64,000 nucleotides of DNA from Cepaea nemoralis (Eukaryota > Mollusca > Gastropoda > Stylommatophora > Helicidae). A program made the translations under genes and the position numbers. The notes under the pieces are model-generated. The model searched no databases and was not told the DNA's origin. It saw only the letters and a list, made by a program, of their open reading frames with translations. The DNA lies in assembly GCA_014155875.1 (NCBI GenBank), contig JACEFZ010021372.1:1-64000 (forward strand), written 5' to 3'. Shown one piece after another: positions 11,010 to 22,602 of the stretch (positions within the stretch are counted from its first letter, which is position 1; every line of letters starts with the position of its first letter).

Positions 11010-11420
11010 AGCTGCCTTTTATCACCAGCACTATTCTCTGTAAACTAAAATCAAATCAGACGTTTTGATCTGCCATACATAAACAATAACTACTGAAGAA
11101 GGCATTATCATAAATCTATGCAGTGTACATAACATCGACTCTCTGGCCAGGGACACAGAGAGTCTGCACACTGCACAGCAAGGCTTGATAACAACACTTA
11201 GACAAAAACGTAGTGGGAAAATAATGCCATAAAAAGCTTATGACATACAATACTGCACGTTTCAATTGAAATATCACAATGAAAGTAGACAAAAGTTGGA
11301 ACCATTAACATATTTGAAATACATAGAATCTATAATTAATTTTTAAGGAAAATGGGTAGAAAATAGAGCAAAACGCACAAACAATAGTAATAAATATAGA
11401 AAGATGGGAACATATGAGAG
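11010..11420 (+). pseudogene. degenerate LINE RT relic
   Basis: With stops removed, the plus strand reads SLARDTESLHTAQQGLITTL, then KLEPLTYLKYIES, the order connecting the RT palm to the YLG thumb in LINEs. No family assignment; heavily decayed. Confidence 0.5.
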
Positions 11421-11499
11421 AATCAATGTTAGCTAATTGCAAACACTGATCATCATTACAATTGTGTGTGTATGAAAAAAGGAGTTGAGTTGAGTTAAG

Positions 11500-11835
11500 A
11501 ACCGACATCACTGCACTCAGGACATTCCCATACGTGCTCAGTCTCCTCGTTCAACAGCCAGCGAAGAGTCATACTACTAATCGTTCCCACCGCTATCTGA
11601 TTAAAAGTTCTCCTGGTTTTCCCTCTCAGTTTTGAGATTCTTCCCGAACCCCTGCCGATCCCCGCAATCTCATTCTTTCCACATATGGGTTCTCAATCTG
11701 TTCCTCCGCCTTCTCAACCTGGTCCCACAAGCGTATGACCACCTCCCCCTTGTCCATAGGCGAAATACCACCAAAAGGTGCATTCCCTGCTAGCCTATCA
11801 GCCTGTTCATTCCCCCGTGCACCCGCATGGCATGA
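11500..11835 (-). pseudogene. RNase H LINE C-terminal relic
   Basis: The minus strand reads EQADRLAGNAPFGGISP, the ADRLA motif of the RNase H domain carried by I/Jockey-like LINEs, followed by about 90 degraded residues parallel to the tail of the nested element at 18948-19607. Several stops interrupt it. It ends where a SINE-A fragment begins. Confidence 0.6.
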
Positions 11836-11950
11836 AAAACGGAAAGCAATGGTAAACTACTTTAACGTAAACTTGCCAAGAGATCACAAACAGCAAAAAA
11901 CTATGGGGTTGACTGCGACGTTCTGTAAAGGACATGCACCCAACTTTGTT
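11836..11950 (+). mobile_element. SINE-A fragment
   Basis: 3' half of SINE-A: GGAAAGCAATGGTAAACTAC, then AAACTTGCCAAGAGATCACA, then GCGACGTTCTGTAAAGGACA. The tRNA-like head is missing. Confidence 0.7.
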
Positions 11951-12084
11951 ATATGAAAAATGTGAGCATTAAACGCTGCATTACAAAAGAAAACTACAGA
12001 AACTGAGATGAAATGCTTTTGACACATCCACGGGATAAAATATATATCACGTCTCAAATAGGAAGCGTTTTACAGGGGTTCCGG

Positions 12085-12259
12085 AGCCAATTCGCGTGGT
12101 AGAAATTAGTGAATAGCAGACCGGATTTCAAATCATTAAGTGCCATCTCCGCACTGTGGCTAGCATGCTTGCCTGCTGTCACGGTGATCACGTGTTCGAG
12201 TCCCCATCGAGGCGTATTTTGTTTTGGATTAATTGACCTTGACTTCCAGGTGAACACAG
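12085..12259 (+). mobile_element. SINE-K copy 1 (tRNA-derived)
   Basis: A tRNA-like head with a good B box (GTGTTCGAGTCCCC near 12192) follows GTGGCTAGCATGCTTGCC. Downstream comes the SINE-K body (ATTAATTGACCTTGACTTCC). It runs straight into the 41-bp minisatellite. Confidence 0.65.
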
Positions 12260-12423
12260 CCTACAATGTGTACCATGCATTCTTAAGGTTATGTGCCCAA
12301 CCTAAAATGTGTACCATACATTCTTAAGGTTAAGTGCCCAGCCTACAACGTGTACCATACATTCCTAAGGTTAAGTGCCCAGCCTATACTGTGTACCATA
12401 CATTCTTAAGGTTAAGTGCCCAG
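12260..12423. repeat. 41-bp minisatellite, four units
   Basis: Units start at 12260, 12301, 12342 and 12383, each exactly 41 bp, with core TGTACCATACATTC.TAAGGT. No spacers separate the units. Two more units occur at 14559-14640. Confidence 0.95.
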
Positions 12424-14330
12424 TGTCACATAATAGACCAACGTGATTTAACCCGTGATGAGAATAAAAGGCGTTCTGATTAGCGGCATGTTCGAGGCCA
12501 CAGGTTGTTTCAACAAATCCAGAGAAAACAGTCGGGGTTACAGCTGCACGTGTTTACATCTGGTCAACAGATTAGGAACATTTGGTGGTGAGTGAGATAA
12601 ATCCCTGCATCGCTTTGACAGTTTATCAACATTCGAATACAGATAGAACCCGTCAGATCCTGGTTTCAATCAGATGTCCACCATCACAGGTCTGGCAAAG
12701 TTAACAGCTGCAGATGTGTAGGGGAAGTGAGTGAGATGACTCAATACACCACTTTGATAGTTTATCAACAGGTCGGATCAACGTATAATGGCCAGTTAGG
12801 GACATGTAACAGTCCCGTCTGTCATTTAGAGTTTCCGGACATCACGCAGATTGGCAGCTTGTTATTGAAAACTGTTATTGGGATCATACAGTAACTCGCT
12901 AGCTTGTTGGGGATGTCAAAACAAGTGATGACAACTCTGACAGTGACTAAGCCAGAGAGGATAGATTCTTGACAATGAATGATATGCCAAAATAACACCT
13001 GCAGGACATCAACCACGTCACGTGACCAATTTTAGGTGTTTGCCAAAAACCATGATTGGAGAAGGGAGTTGAACTAAAACCGTTGATTGAGGCGGACGTG
13101 CTTCGGCACTGCGGTTCTGATTGGAAATATGTCTACCGTGTGCGAATTGAGTTAAGTTAATTTTACACGTGCCTGTCATGGCAAGAGTAGATGTGATTTG
13201 ATCTAACTGCGGTGTTGCCTAATGTAGAACCTATTATGATTAGTTCTAATTAATATAGGCTGTAGCCTTGTTAAAACTAGAGTGTGATGATTAGCACTGT
13301 TAGTGGAAAACTAGCTAGAGTAGGGAAGTGATACTTGGCTCTGTTAGTTGAAAATAGATTAGTGTAGTGTTGATAAGCTCTACTAGTTGAGAATTGAGTA
13401 ATGGGGGATAATTGGGATCTTCCAGTGGGTGCTCCCTGGTGGGGGAGGGGGGGGGGGGGGTTCCCGCACGCTGTTGGTTGTTTTTTTTCTTCTTCTTGTC
13501 TTGGCCTGATGAAAACCTATGTGTTCAGTTCATCTGTCCCATGACAGAGTTAGGTTCATTGTATTTTGCTGAGCAAGGGCCAATGGCCACGATCATCTAA
13601 TAGAGATCAGTGACGGGGAGGCTATCACCAGTTGTATGATTTATTTTACAGGTTCCCTCTGGTTGGAATGAAGAACACGGAACCAAGGAAAAATCCGATC
13701 CCGGATAAAGTTTGGCGCAGGAAGATTGGCCAGCAACTTTATCAATGAGTCTATTCAGTGGAGCTGAATGGTATATGTATCCTACAGGATAAATACCGAA
13801 TGAGTTTTAGGTCATACCAGTTTTAACACACCAGTAGTGATGGATATTCAGTTCACTTATGACTAGAACAAAAATAAAGGACTCTGTTGGAGTATAGACA
13901 ATAACTGTTTAATAGTGAGAACTATAGAACATTTAGCAAGAAGACAAAACGTCATGTCCATAGGACAGTGTTCCATGTTTTTTTCACTGCGCCGGAATTA
14001 TGAAGTCGGAGTTTCTATAAACTATTAGGAACAGTTGTGTTAGGAACAATAATAGTATTTTTCCACGGATTATTTAGTGGAATGGGATTCAGATCTCATG
14101 GTCATCAGAGCTCATGGAGGAGGACATGTCTGGAGAGAAGGACACGACTTCGGTGAGGTCCATTGTACTGATTCTTGTGATGTCGTGTAATCCTTGCCAT
14201 GATGAGTGGACTCTGAACATGAACTCTGTGGTCTGACCTATACATTTACATTAGAATACACGACACACATTTTCTTCACAGACACGTCTCATATACGTTA
14301 CACTTTTCTTTTAATAAATTAATCTTTATT
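12424..14330. other. no gene recognised
   Basis: Nearly 2 kb without a supported gene. It holds two diverged copies of a CAGCTGCA..TG...GTGAGTGAGAT...TTTATCAACA block (about 12540-12635 and 12705-12775) and a G-rich tract at 13441-13460. Confidence 0.4.
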
Positions 14331-14558
14331 AATTTTTAGAAGCAAGAGTTGTTGAGTATGTTGCGTTGGGGAAGTATGAGAGGGGGCATAGTACGACAGT
14401 GAGAGAGTGATAGGAAAAGGTGTCCACGGGCTGATGGAGTGTGTTGGACGGAAGCTGGTGGATTCTCCAAGATATTGATAAAGGGAAAAAAATTATAATG
14501 TGGGAGTTGACTCCCCTCACTCCCGGGACGACACTTTAGAGGAAGACACGACACCCAG
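14331..14558. other. no gene recognised
   Basis: Short unsupported frames only; it leads into the second minisatellite locus. Confidence 0.35.
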
Positions 14559-14640
14559 CCTACAATGTGTACCATACATTCCTAAGGTTAAGTGCCCAGC
14601 CTACAATGTGTACCATACATTCCTAAGGTTAAGTAAGTGT
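14559..14640. repeat. 41-bp minisatellite, two units (second locus)
   Basis: Units at 14559 and 14600 are near-identical to those at 12260-12423. Confidence 0.9.
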
Positions 14641-14809
14641 CGCCGATGGAATATATTAACTATATCATTATTCGAATGGTACTTACTTTGCTTACCATGT
14701 CTCGAATGTCTTTTTGACATAACATTACCAGTTAAATGTAGCAGTTGTACAAAGACTTCTTGACAAGCAAGTCAATATACCTAGTCTATTGATACCTTTC
14801 TGTGTGAAG

Positions 14810-14890
14810 ATCAGCTGGATGGTTCAACGTCACACTCACTGGATCTGCACGGGGAGCAAGAGAAGAGGCAGGCCAGAAACGCGCTGGACA
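14810..14890 (+). pseudogene. short LINE C-terminal relic
   Basis: Reads GSKRRGRPETRWT, the basic motif near the end of single-ORF LINE proteins. Too short to assign. Confidence 0.4.
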
Positions 14891-14959
14891 TATCATGTCT
14901 TCTTATTCTTGTCGTTGGTTTGGTAATGGGGTCAAAGTCCAGAGGGCTTGCACCATGGC

Positions 14960-15250
14960 CCAACGAATAAGATCCCTCGCTGTTAAAAATTGCTGGTGTG
15001 CCGATGACGAATTAGCCTGTTGAACTCCTACACCAGCCAGTTAAACTCACTTGTTGACTTCTCGTCCTTGACTTGGGAGTCGTGAATTACAAGTACCTCA
15101 GAGGTCGGGGTGAGTTCCCCTGATAGCGAGAGACACTGGTGATCGCGAAAGCTAATGGACACGCAAACGGTCCAGTGCACTAGAAGTAGCAGTAGCACGT
15201 GCATGGATTACGATTGAGTTCAAAGCGAGCCAACGTCCCTAGAAAAACTC
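14960..15250 (+). mobile_element. SINE-B copy (plus)
   Basis: The diverged tRNA-like head (14960-15035) is followed by the SINE-B body: CTTCTCGTCCTTGACTTGG, then TACCTCAGAGGTCGG, then CCAGTGCACTAGAAGTAGCA. It ends near the GAAAAAC run. The same body is seen five more times in the window in both orientations. Confidence 0.7.
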
Positions 15251-15482
15251 AATCCATCGTTTCTTTTATTTATGTGGCTCTGTGATCTCTGTGCACAGAG
15301 CTCGAACCTACGTGGCTTCAGCGACAAGACTCCTGCTTAGTGCAATGGCGGCCTTGGGTTTGTTTTCGGACTTAGTCTTTCTATTCACGAATGAAATGTG
15401 TTAGCTTGGTATCAGTCTATATCTGCAGTGTTATACCCTGCATGAACTGCACTGTCGTGTGCAAACAATGCTGTCTTACCTA
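15251..15482. other. no gene recognised
   Basis: No supported coding or repeat structure. Confidence 0.35.
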
Positions 15483-15603
15483 AAGTTTGTCATCTAGGGT
15501 TGTTTCATCCGACGTTCTTGTTTGTCATCTAGGGTTGTTTCATCCGACGGGTCAGTTCTTAAAACTTTGAAAATAAAGTTTGGTCGCTCGTTCGTTTGCC
15601 CGA
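15483..15603 (+). mobile_element. LINE-E 3' tip
   Basis: The end ACTTTGAAAATAAAGTTTGG followed by TCGCTCGTTCGTT matches the 3' end of LINE-E at 37340-37388. A 29-bp block (TTTGTCATCTAGGGTTGTTT...) is duplicated in tandem inside it at about 15485 and 15521. Confidence 0.7.
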
Positions 15604-16099
15604 CCTGAGAAAAAGTCCTTTCTACGCTGTATTTAGTATAATGGTGAAGTATATATTCTGTAGTTTTAGGCGCTCGTCATAATGTAATTGTTCTAGAACC
15701 TCTTTCTGGCTTGTATACGTCTGACTGCTGAGTATGTTGTTTCTTCTTCCGAGTTTAGAGACAGTATCTTGTCCTGATCTGTCCATAATATTTAAACATT
15801 GAACACACACACAAACCCAGCCGTGAGCTGAAATTCTCACAAAAGACAGACATGGGCAGATACACACTACACGGACAATAGCTCGGTGTGTTTGAACGCC
15901 GCCCTAGGTTATGGAAATAGGTAACATTCCGTTTCCGTCGTTTCATCATTACTTCTACCCGGTTCTATCAGCCTCATATTAATACTCGTATGACCGAATC
16001 AGCCACATTTCGGATGTTAATATGAAAGGAATTGTCGTCCATAAGGATAATAGTAAGGAAAATAATCATTGCTTCGAATCCTACAAAAATATCTGTAAA
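15604..16099. other. no gene recognised
   Basis: No supported gene or repeat. Confidence 0.35.
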
Positions 16100-16335
16100 A
16101 GATTTTATTTTTTACGTTCGCTGGCTTTTGTACTCAAGCGTAGTCCATACACGTGCTCCTACTTCTAGTGGACTGGACTGATATTTGCGTGTGGATTAGC
16201 TTTCCCCATTACCAGCGTCCCTCGCCACCATGCGTACCCAGTCTGACTTCAGGTGTACTTGTAATGTACGTCTCCAAGTCAAGGACCAGAAGACAACATG
16301 TTAGTCCAGTTGGCCGGTGTAGGGGTTCTAAGAAT
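16100..16335 (-). mobile_element. SINE-B copy (minus)
   Basis: A T-rich left end (the A tail read backwards) is followed by ACTCAAGCGTAGTCCATACA, then GTGTGGATTAGCTTTCCCC, then TCTCCAAGTCAAGGACCAGA, the antisense of SINE-B, extending to the start of the tRNA-like part (CCGGTGTAGGGG). Confidence 0.75.
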
Positions 16336-16784
16336 ATCATATACTCGTTTTCACTATAACTACAAAACCCGTGTTCTGTACCTGCGGCTGGACCAACACA
16401 CTGCAGTATTGTAAATAACCCAACTATTTCCCACGTCGGTGTATTTTTTGGCAAGATCTATTTGTCATATTATACATTAAGAATGAAATTGTGCACGGGT
16501 AAAGAAACGGAGGCAGAGTCATGAATCGCTCGTGTTCAGGCAATATATCTCTATACCTCGCCGCCCTCAACAGTATCTCGCGGGAAGATATTAGCAAGCA
16601 GGTAAAGATAACTTACTCAAATTAGACACCTCGCCAGCTACTCGACTAGGATGGAAGCGTTTGGGGTCATGCCATATCCGTTGTTTTTTAACTGAGTGAA
16701 ACATGCGCATTGACGCCTGGAAAACACAATTTCATTCATTCTCTTGGAAAGTGGTTTTAAAGGCAAGGGCAATGCGTAGACTTT
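16336..16784. other. no gene recognised
   Basis: No supported gene or repeat. Confidence 0.35.
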
Positions 16785-16995
16785 TTATTTCTTCTTCTTC
16801 TTCCCTTTATCCTCCACTGGGGAATAGGCCGTTAACCAACCCACGCCAAGCAGTCCATCTTTAGCTATCTCTCGCAGTTCCTACCATGTCCTCCCAATAT
16901 TAATCATCTATGTAATTATTTTCTCCAGGTGTTTTTAGGTCTCCCACTATTTCGATTACCGTGTGGGTTCCAGTCAAGCGAGTGTCTGTGATAAT
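16785..16995 (-). pseudogene. LINE-L 3' end with GAA tail
   Basis: The minus strand reads WTAWRGLVNGLFPSGG before a stop, the conserved W..LV..L.P end of L2-like LINE proteins, then a GAAGAAGAAG tail (plus strand TTCTTCTTCTTC at 16790). Upstream residues match the RPKNTWR region after frame correction. Confidence 0.6.
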
Positions 16996-17007
16996 TGTCC
17001 CCAGGTA

Positions 17008-20000
17008 CTGGAGCAGGCATCAAGATAGATGAAAATTTCAAGATTATTTATTCTGGAGGTGAAGATCGTCATAGGGGAGTGGCAATTATTTTGGACCGGA
17101 AAACATCAAAATCTGTTCAAGGATATTGGGCCGTGTCGGACAGAGTTCTACTAGTTAAATTAAGTGGCAGACCTTTTAGCATAAATATTATTCAATTATA
17201 TGTCCCCACAGGAGAATCCAGTGAAGATAGTGTAGAAGAATTTTATAATAACATAGAGTCTGCCTTAAAGAAATGTAAAAATTCAGAAATAAACATCATA
17301 ATAGGGGACTTCAATGCAAAAGTAGGAAATCAAGGGGATAGATACACAATAGGAAACTATGGTTTAAGAGAGAGAAATGAAAGAGGATACAGACTCGTAG
17401 AGTGGGCAAAAGAACAGGAAATGATTGTAGGAAACACCTGGTTTAAGCAACACCCTAGAAGATTATGGACATGGAGGAGTCCTGATAGCAGGATTAGAAA
17501 CCAGATTAACTACATTCTCATTAGCAGAAGATTTAGAAACGCGCTAACAGTAGCAAATACAGTTCCCAGTGCTGATTGTTATAGTGACCACAGATTACTC
17601 ACAGGAACATTGAGGATAAAGTTGAAGAAAGTCAAGTATATAACAGGAAACACTAAATATGATTTGTGTACATTGAGTAATGACAAGGAAATACAAAACA
17701 AATTCAACATAGAAGTACAGAACAGATTTGAAATATTGTCTGATCTAGAGATCCTATTCCAGGATGTGGATGATCAATGGGAAACGTTGAAGAATTCAAT
17801 CAATGTGGCTGCAGAAACAACTATTCCAAAATTAAAGAAGGTGGATCGTAAGAAATGGATGACTGAAGAAATTTTACACCTCATGGAAACAAGAAGACTC
17901 AACAAAAATAATTCTGTCAAATATGAAGAAATTCACAGACAAGTCAGAATATTATGTAAGGAGGCAAAAGAAGCATGGCTTGAGGAGAAGTGCTTAGAAA
18001 TTGAAAACCAACACAACAGTCAAAATACCAAATTAGTGCACAAAAGAATTCAGGAACTTACTAATAAAAGAACAAGTACATCAACAGGGTGTCTAAAAAA
18101 ATTAAGATGGCAAAATCATAATAGAAAAAGACCAGATTCTACATGTATGGACAGATTATGTGAAACACCTTTATGATGATAACAGAGACGAACAGTATGA
18201 TATTAGATTTAATAATGAAGGACCGCCAATTTTGGAGATGGAGGTTCGAACTGTTCTTAAGCATATGAAAGCTGGCAAGGCTCCTGGTGCAGATAACATC
18301 ACAACAGAAATGATTAAAGCTTTAGAAGAATTTGGACTAGAGCAAGTCACCAGACTGCTGAACACATTATATGATACAGGAGATATACCTCCTGAATTAT
18401 GTAACTCTGTATTTATTGCAATCCCAAAGAAATCAGGAACCTTGGAATGTGATCAACATAGAACAATTAGTATAATGAGTCACATCACAAAGATTTTGCT
18501 AAGAATTATCATGCAAAGAGTGAGGAAGAAGATACAACCTGAAATAGGGGAAGAACAATGCGGGTTTGTAGAAGGAAAGGGTACAGTAAATGCTGTATAT
18601 GCTGCGAACAGTTATTGAACGTGCTATAGAAGTAAACAAGGATATACATCTTTGCTTTATTGACTACACAAAGGCTTTTGATAGAGTTAGACATGTCAAC
18701 ATGGTGGATATGCTTGCAGATCTACAAATTGATGGGAAAGACATTAGACTTATAAAAAACATATATTGGAAACAACAAGCTGCAATAAGGATTGATAATG
18801 AAGTGGGACAGTATCAGCCAATTAAGAGAGGTGTTAGGCAGGGATGTGTGATGTCTCCAGATCATTTTTCCCTATACAGTGAAAATATTTTCAGAAATGT
18901 AGAGGATATAAATGGAATCAGCATTGGTGGAAGAAACATCAATAACAGATGGGTCGGTCGTCCGACATGTGAGAAGCTCATGGCCTTTACAGCTCGGGCC
19001 GGAGGGAGAATTGTGAAGGAGGACTCTGGTGCTTTCACTGAAACCACAAGTAGCCTGACCATGGAAGTCATGGCAGTAAGTAAAGCAATAACATGGCTCG
19101 AGACACAGACATTCCCTAGGGCTTGTTTCCTTAGCGACTCAATGAACATGATCAAGAGGATAGAGGAGGGGTCGATCCGAAGAGAATGGTTGCTGCCTCT
19201 GGAGCGGTATCGGCTGGCAAAGATTAGTTTCATCTTCGTCCCAGGGCATGCGGGAGTACAAGGAAATGAGCGGGCTGACAAGCTCGCAGGTGAGGCTACA
19301 GTGGAGGGCGGACGCGCCATGGAGCAGGCTGACATTCTGAATGCTCTACGAGAAGTAAGACTTTTGCGAGAACCAAGTGATGACTGTGAATCTACAACAA
19401 TGGCCAGACTGCTAGAGCAGCAAATTAAAAGAGGGGTGGCCAAACAAGAATACTACGCAGGAAGCCAAAGAAGATTGATAAACCAACACAGAACTGGCAT
19501 CGTTAGCCGCTACACGCTGCGGGATTTGCTGAGGAGGGGATCCGAGCACTTATGGACTGAATGGTTCGATGTGCAATGAGGATGATCTGTCGACTAACTA
19601 ACTAACTAACATCAATAACATTAGATATGCAGATGATACAGTATTCATTGCAGACAATGCGCAGGACCTGCAACAATTAGTAGATGCGGTTGTTGTACAC
19701 AGTGAGCAACTGGGGTTAGAATTAAATTTTAAAAAGACTCAGGTTATGGTCGTCACTAGGAAGAAAGAAGTGCCACAATGTAATATACAAGTAAATGGAA
19801 ATATTCTTCAACAAGTGAATCGGTACAATTATCTTGGAACAGTCATAACATCTGATGGGAGATGCCTTGAAGAGATTAGAACAAGAACCGCCATGGCGAA
19901 AGTAGCCTTTAGCAAGATGAAAAACATTCTGACCAATAAAAAGATGTCAATTGAAACGAGAAAAAGAGTGTTGAGGGGATACATAGAGCCTGTTCTTTTG

Positions 20001-20399
20001 TATGGATGTGAGAATTGGACAATGAGCAGTCAAGCTGAAAAACATCTGATGGCTGCAGAAATGTGGTTTCTGAGGAAAATGCAAAGAATACCATGGACAG
20101 ACAGAAAAACCAATGACCAAGTACTACAGGAGACAAATGAACATCGTAAGCTGATTGGAGAGATTAGTCGTAGACAGTCAAAAAATTTTGGACATGTTAT
20201 GAGAAGAAATGGATTGGAGAACTTGGTGACAACTGGCAAGATCGAAGGGAACAGACCAAGAGGAAGACCGAGAGGAAAATACCTGGATGGCTTGGCCACA
20301 TGGCATGGACGGAACAGGAACACTGAGCTGATCCACGACACTGGTGATCGAGTGAAATGGCGAGTTATGACCGCCCACGCTTTCCGGCACGGCACATGA
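17008..20399 (+). pseudogene. LINE-A endonuclease/reverse transcriptase, copy 2 (frameshifted)
   Basis: The APE-type endonuclease cleaves genomic DNA to prime reverse transcription. Visible motifs: GRPFSINIIQLYVPTGES, IIIGDFNAKVGN, and SADCYSDHRLLTGTL. The frame breaks near 18098 at an A run, and RT resumes at 18160 (MKAGKAPGADNITTEMIKAL, IPKKSGTLECDQHRTISIMS). A 2-bp loss near 18595 (TGTATATG against TGTGTATATG in copy 4) forces a new frame with CFIDYTKAFDRVRH and GVRQGCVMSP. The nested element then splits RT just before the catalytic YADD, which survives at 19626-19640. The thumb and basic tail are intact from 19746 to 20399. Confidence 0.85.
18948..19607 (+). mobile_element. nested RNase H LINE, 5' truncated, TAAC tail
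   Basis: 660-bp insertion into LINE-A copy 2 with a 13-bp target duplication AACATCAATAACA (18935-18947 and 19608-19620) and an ACTAACTAACTAAC tail. It encodes most of an RNase H domain: MEVMAVSKA (glutamate), CFLSDSMNM (aspartate), FVPGHAGVQGNERADKLAGE (histidine and last aspartate), then a C-terminal segment ending WTEWFDVQ. The first catalytic aspartate lies in the missing 5' part. The frame is open and continuous with the host RT upstream (18590-19579), giving an accidental RT-RNase H fusion of 329 codons. Confidence 0.9.
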
Positions 20400-20576
20400 T
20401 TGATTGATTGATTGTCTTAGTGAGTTTCCTATCCATCCCCGGCGTTTTTATCTCCACTTCTCGGTTCAGTGGAATTTGTTTAGGATCTCTCCACGAACTC
20501 TACATTTGTGATTCTGCCATGCCACTTTGTTTCCACCGTTGTGCTTCAGTGGACTACTCTATACCAATCTGGGCGG

Positions 20577-20925
20577 ACGGGGTTGCGGGCGGAGTGGTTT
20601 AGCGGTAGAACATCTGCTTCCAGCTCTAGCATGCGGGCTCTGAATCACAGCGTCGGCGGTGTAAAGAATCCCTAGGACAGCACTCTTTCTCATGATCCCT
20701 GGACACATAATGCTGAACGTCCTTAACAAGACGTTGCGATCAACGCCGGGATCGAATTTCTAGACTATTTTACGTTTGGTAGTTTGCCTTCGTTTCTGAA
20801 CCAGTAGTCAACGTTTACGTACAACTGACCAGTGTGTGCCATGAACCCACTACTAAGCCGTAAGCGCAACAGAAATTTTAAGCGCGAGTGCATTAAACCT
20901 CTCGGTCACGCTGACCTCTTAATCC
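20577..20925. mobile_element. two facing tRNA-like modules, SINE-like (duplicated at 25630-25970)
   Basis: Plus strand 20590-20660: AGTGGTTTAGCGGTAGAAC resembles an A box, followed by a degenerate B box (GGGCTCTGAATCAC). Minus strand 20921-20826: GTGACCGAGAGGTTTAATGC resembles the A box of Ser/Leu tRNAs, with a degenerate B box (GGGTTCATGGCAC). Neither folds into a clean tRNA by eye. Likely SINE remnants or tRNA pseudogenes. Confidence 0.45.
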
Positions 20926-21518
20926 TTCGATAGTGGATTTGATGTCTAGACTTCTCACATGAAGATGAAATAAATGGAAGGACACGTGCGTACGTTACAC
21001 AATCTCGGTTGTTTGAAATCGTAAATAGCAGCTCGAGACCGGGCTATATTCATATTAAAACACCAACCCACACTCAAAAAATATGTATAGTATGCATGAT
21101 TTCAGTACATACATATAGATCCTCTGCGGTACTTCAAAATTCGTGCATTGTGTTGAGATTCTCCTTGTATTGTCTGTTGTAGGAGACTGATACTCAACTA
21201 TGATTGTCTTCAAAGAAAATTATCCTTTTCCAACCACACCAAACTATGTATTCAACACCGATATACTAAGGCAAACTTCATAAACGGAAGTTACATTTCC
21301 GTAGCAAATAAATAGATTTGGTTTCAGTGCCGAATAATACACCACAGCCTTGTCTCTGATGGATGGGGACATGAACAACAAACATGTGATCGTTCACTTC
21401 TGTAACTATGTGACCCAGTAATTATAGGAAGCCACATTTTAAGGGAATGATAATTTGTGGGTTACTAAGGTGACAGCATTCAATGTGCTGCTATCTCGAG
21501 AAAAAGCTAGATAGATAA

Positions 21519-21524
<6 letters not shown>

Positions 21525-21555
<31 letters not shown>

Positions 21556-21604
21556 TACAGCCAGCCAGCCAGCCAGCCAGACAGACAGACAGACAGACAG
21601 ACAG
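21525..21604. repeat. CAGA/CAGC tetranucleotide microsatellite (short allele)
   Basis: AGAC units, five or so CAGC units, then AGAC units again, about 80 bp. At the same position in duplication copy B the array is 4.1 kb. Confidence 0.95.
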
Positions 21605-22089
21605 GTGAAACATACATTCCGTGTAAACTTGTGGGGGTGGAAAGGAAGCATATGCAAAGAATGCGTGTGTACATGCACTATGCCATAAATGTTATATTAT
21701 CATAAATGTATGTGTATGTATTTGTTTTGATCGCGCATATGTCACTTAATACTAACAATCGGCAACGCTCTGTGATATACACAAACAAAAGAAACACACG
21801 TTATGAGACGGGGAGTGGCGAAAATTCAACAGACTTTCCTCGGGAGCAGTGATGAGAACGGCCTTTTGAATAGGACTTGCTACGTGATGATTGACTGATT
21901 CTACACACGAGCCACGTGACGCCCTACAAATATGAGTACCATGGAGAGCACCTGTTGCTATACAGAGACGCTGACAGAGTTTACTGTTCAGTTCCAATGA
22001 GCTTACCGTGTTTTGTTTTAATTTCTATAAATTTTCTTCTCTCACCCTATCTTTTTATAAGGGCCTATTAATATGTATGACATAACTGG

Positions 22090-22395
22090 TGGTTGAGCAA
22101 TCTGGACATTATGAGGGAAGCTAAGTCGCAAAGACAACTCATCACAAACATCAGAAAGAAGCAGTCATCATTTTGTTTTGGCCACATAATGAGAAGACAA
22201 AAAACTGGAACATGTTGTAACAACGGGAAAGAGAGATAGAGGAAGACAGTGTGAGAAAATGCTTGTCAGTCTTGTGTCGTGGCACGAAAGGGAGTCATCA
22301 CACGAATTAGTCCATGCCGTCGGAGTTCGCGTGTTGCAGAGAGGCATGATGGGCTACGCCAGCCGGCAAGGCACTAGATGACAATGATGATGATT
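22090..22395 (+). pseudogene. LINE-C 3' end with GAT tail
   Basis: With frame corrections it reads CFGHIMRRQK, then HVVTTGKR, then a C terminus MMGYASRQGTR, ending GATGATGATT. A variant of the basic tail seen in LINE-A but a distinct family; duplicated at 31160-31455, and an older copy is at 53255-53885. Confidence 0.65.
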
Positions 22396-22602
22396 AACAA
22401 GTGTGATTTATTGTTTTTCATATTTAAAAAACATAATAAACATTGCTTGACTTTCAAATAGAGTGTCAAACAACGCCCATTTGGTAAATAATTATTAGGT
22501 GGACTACATATCAACAAAATTAGAGGATAATGAAACTCACTGTGGAGTCTGACACCGCAGATGTATTTCAAGTTCCGACACAACAGACACATTGTAGAGT
22601 CT

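Larger units (their letters stand above)
17008..20415 (+). mobile_element. LINE-A copy 2 (RTE-like), 5' truncated, with nested RNase H LINE
   Basis: It begins within the endonuclease near 17008 and ends with the GATT tail at 20401-20415. Compared with copy 4 (44323-48074) it lacks the first 60 or so residues of the endonuclease. It carries a 660-bp insertion at 18948-19607. The 3' part, from 19186 on, is duplicated at 24227 onwards. Single ORF, no RNase H of its own, about 3 kb and a tetranucleotide tail together point to the RTE clade, by inference. Confidence 0.85.
19186..22602 (+). repeat. segmental duplication, copy A
   Basis: 3417 bp recurring at 24227-31666. Apart from the microsatellite the two have almost equal length (about 3332 and 3327 bp) and differ mainly by substitutions and one-base indels. 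Copy A keeps the natural left context (it lies inside a continuous LINE). Its right end stops at GAGTCT before a TTC run. Confidence 0.95.

Noticed and set aside
12260..12423. CRISPR-like regular repeats (also 23051-23450)
   Set aside because: The units are contiguous with no unique spacers, and the context is an animal genome; they are minisatellites.
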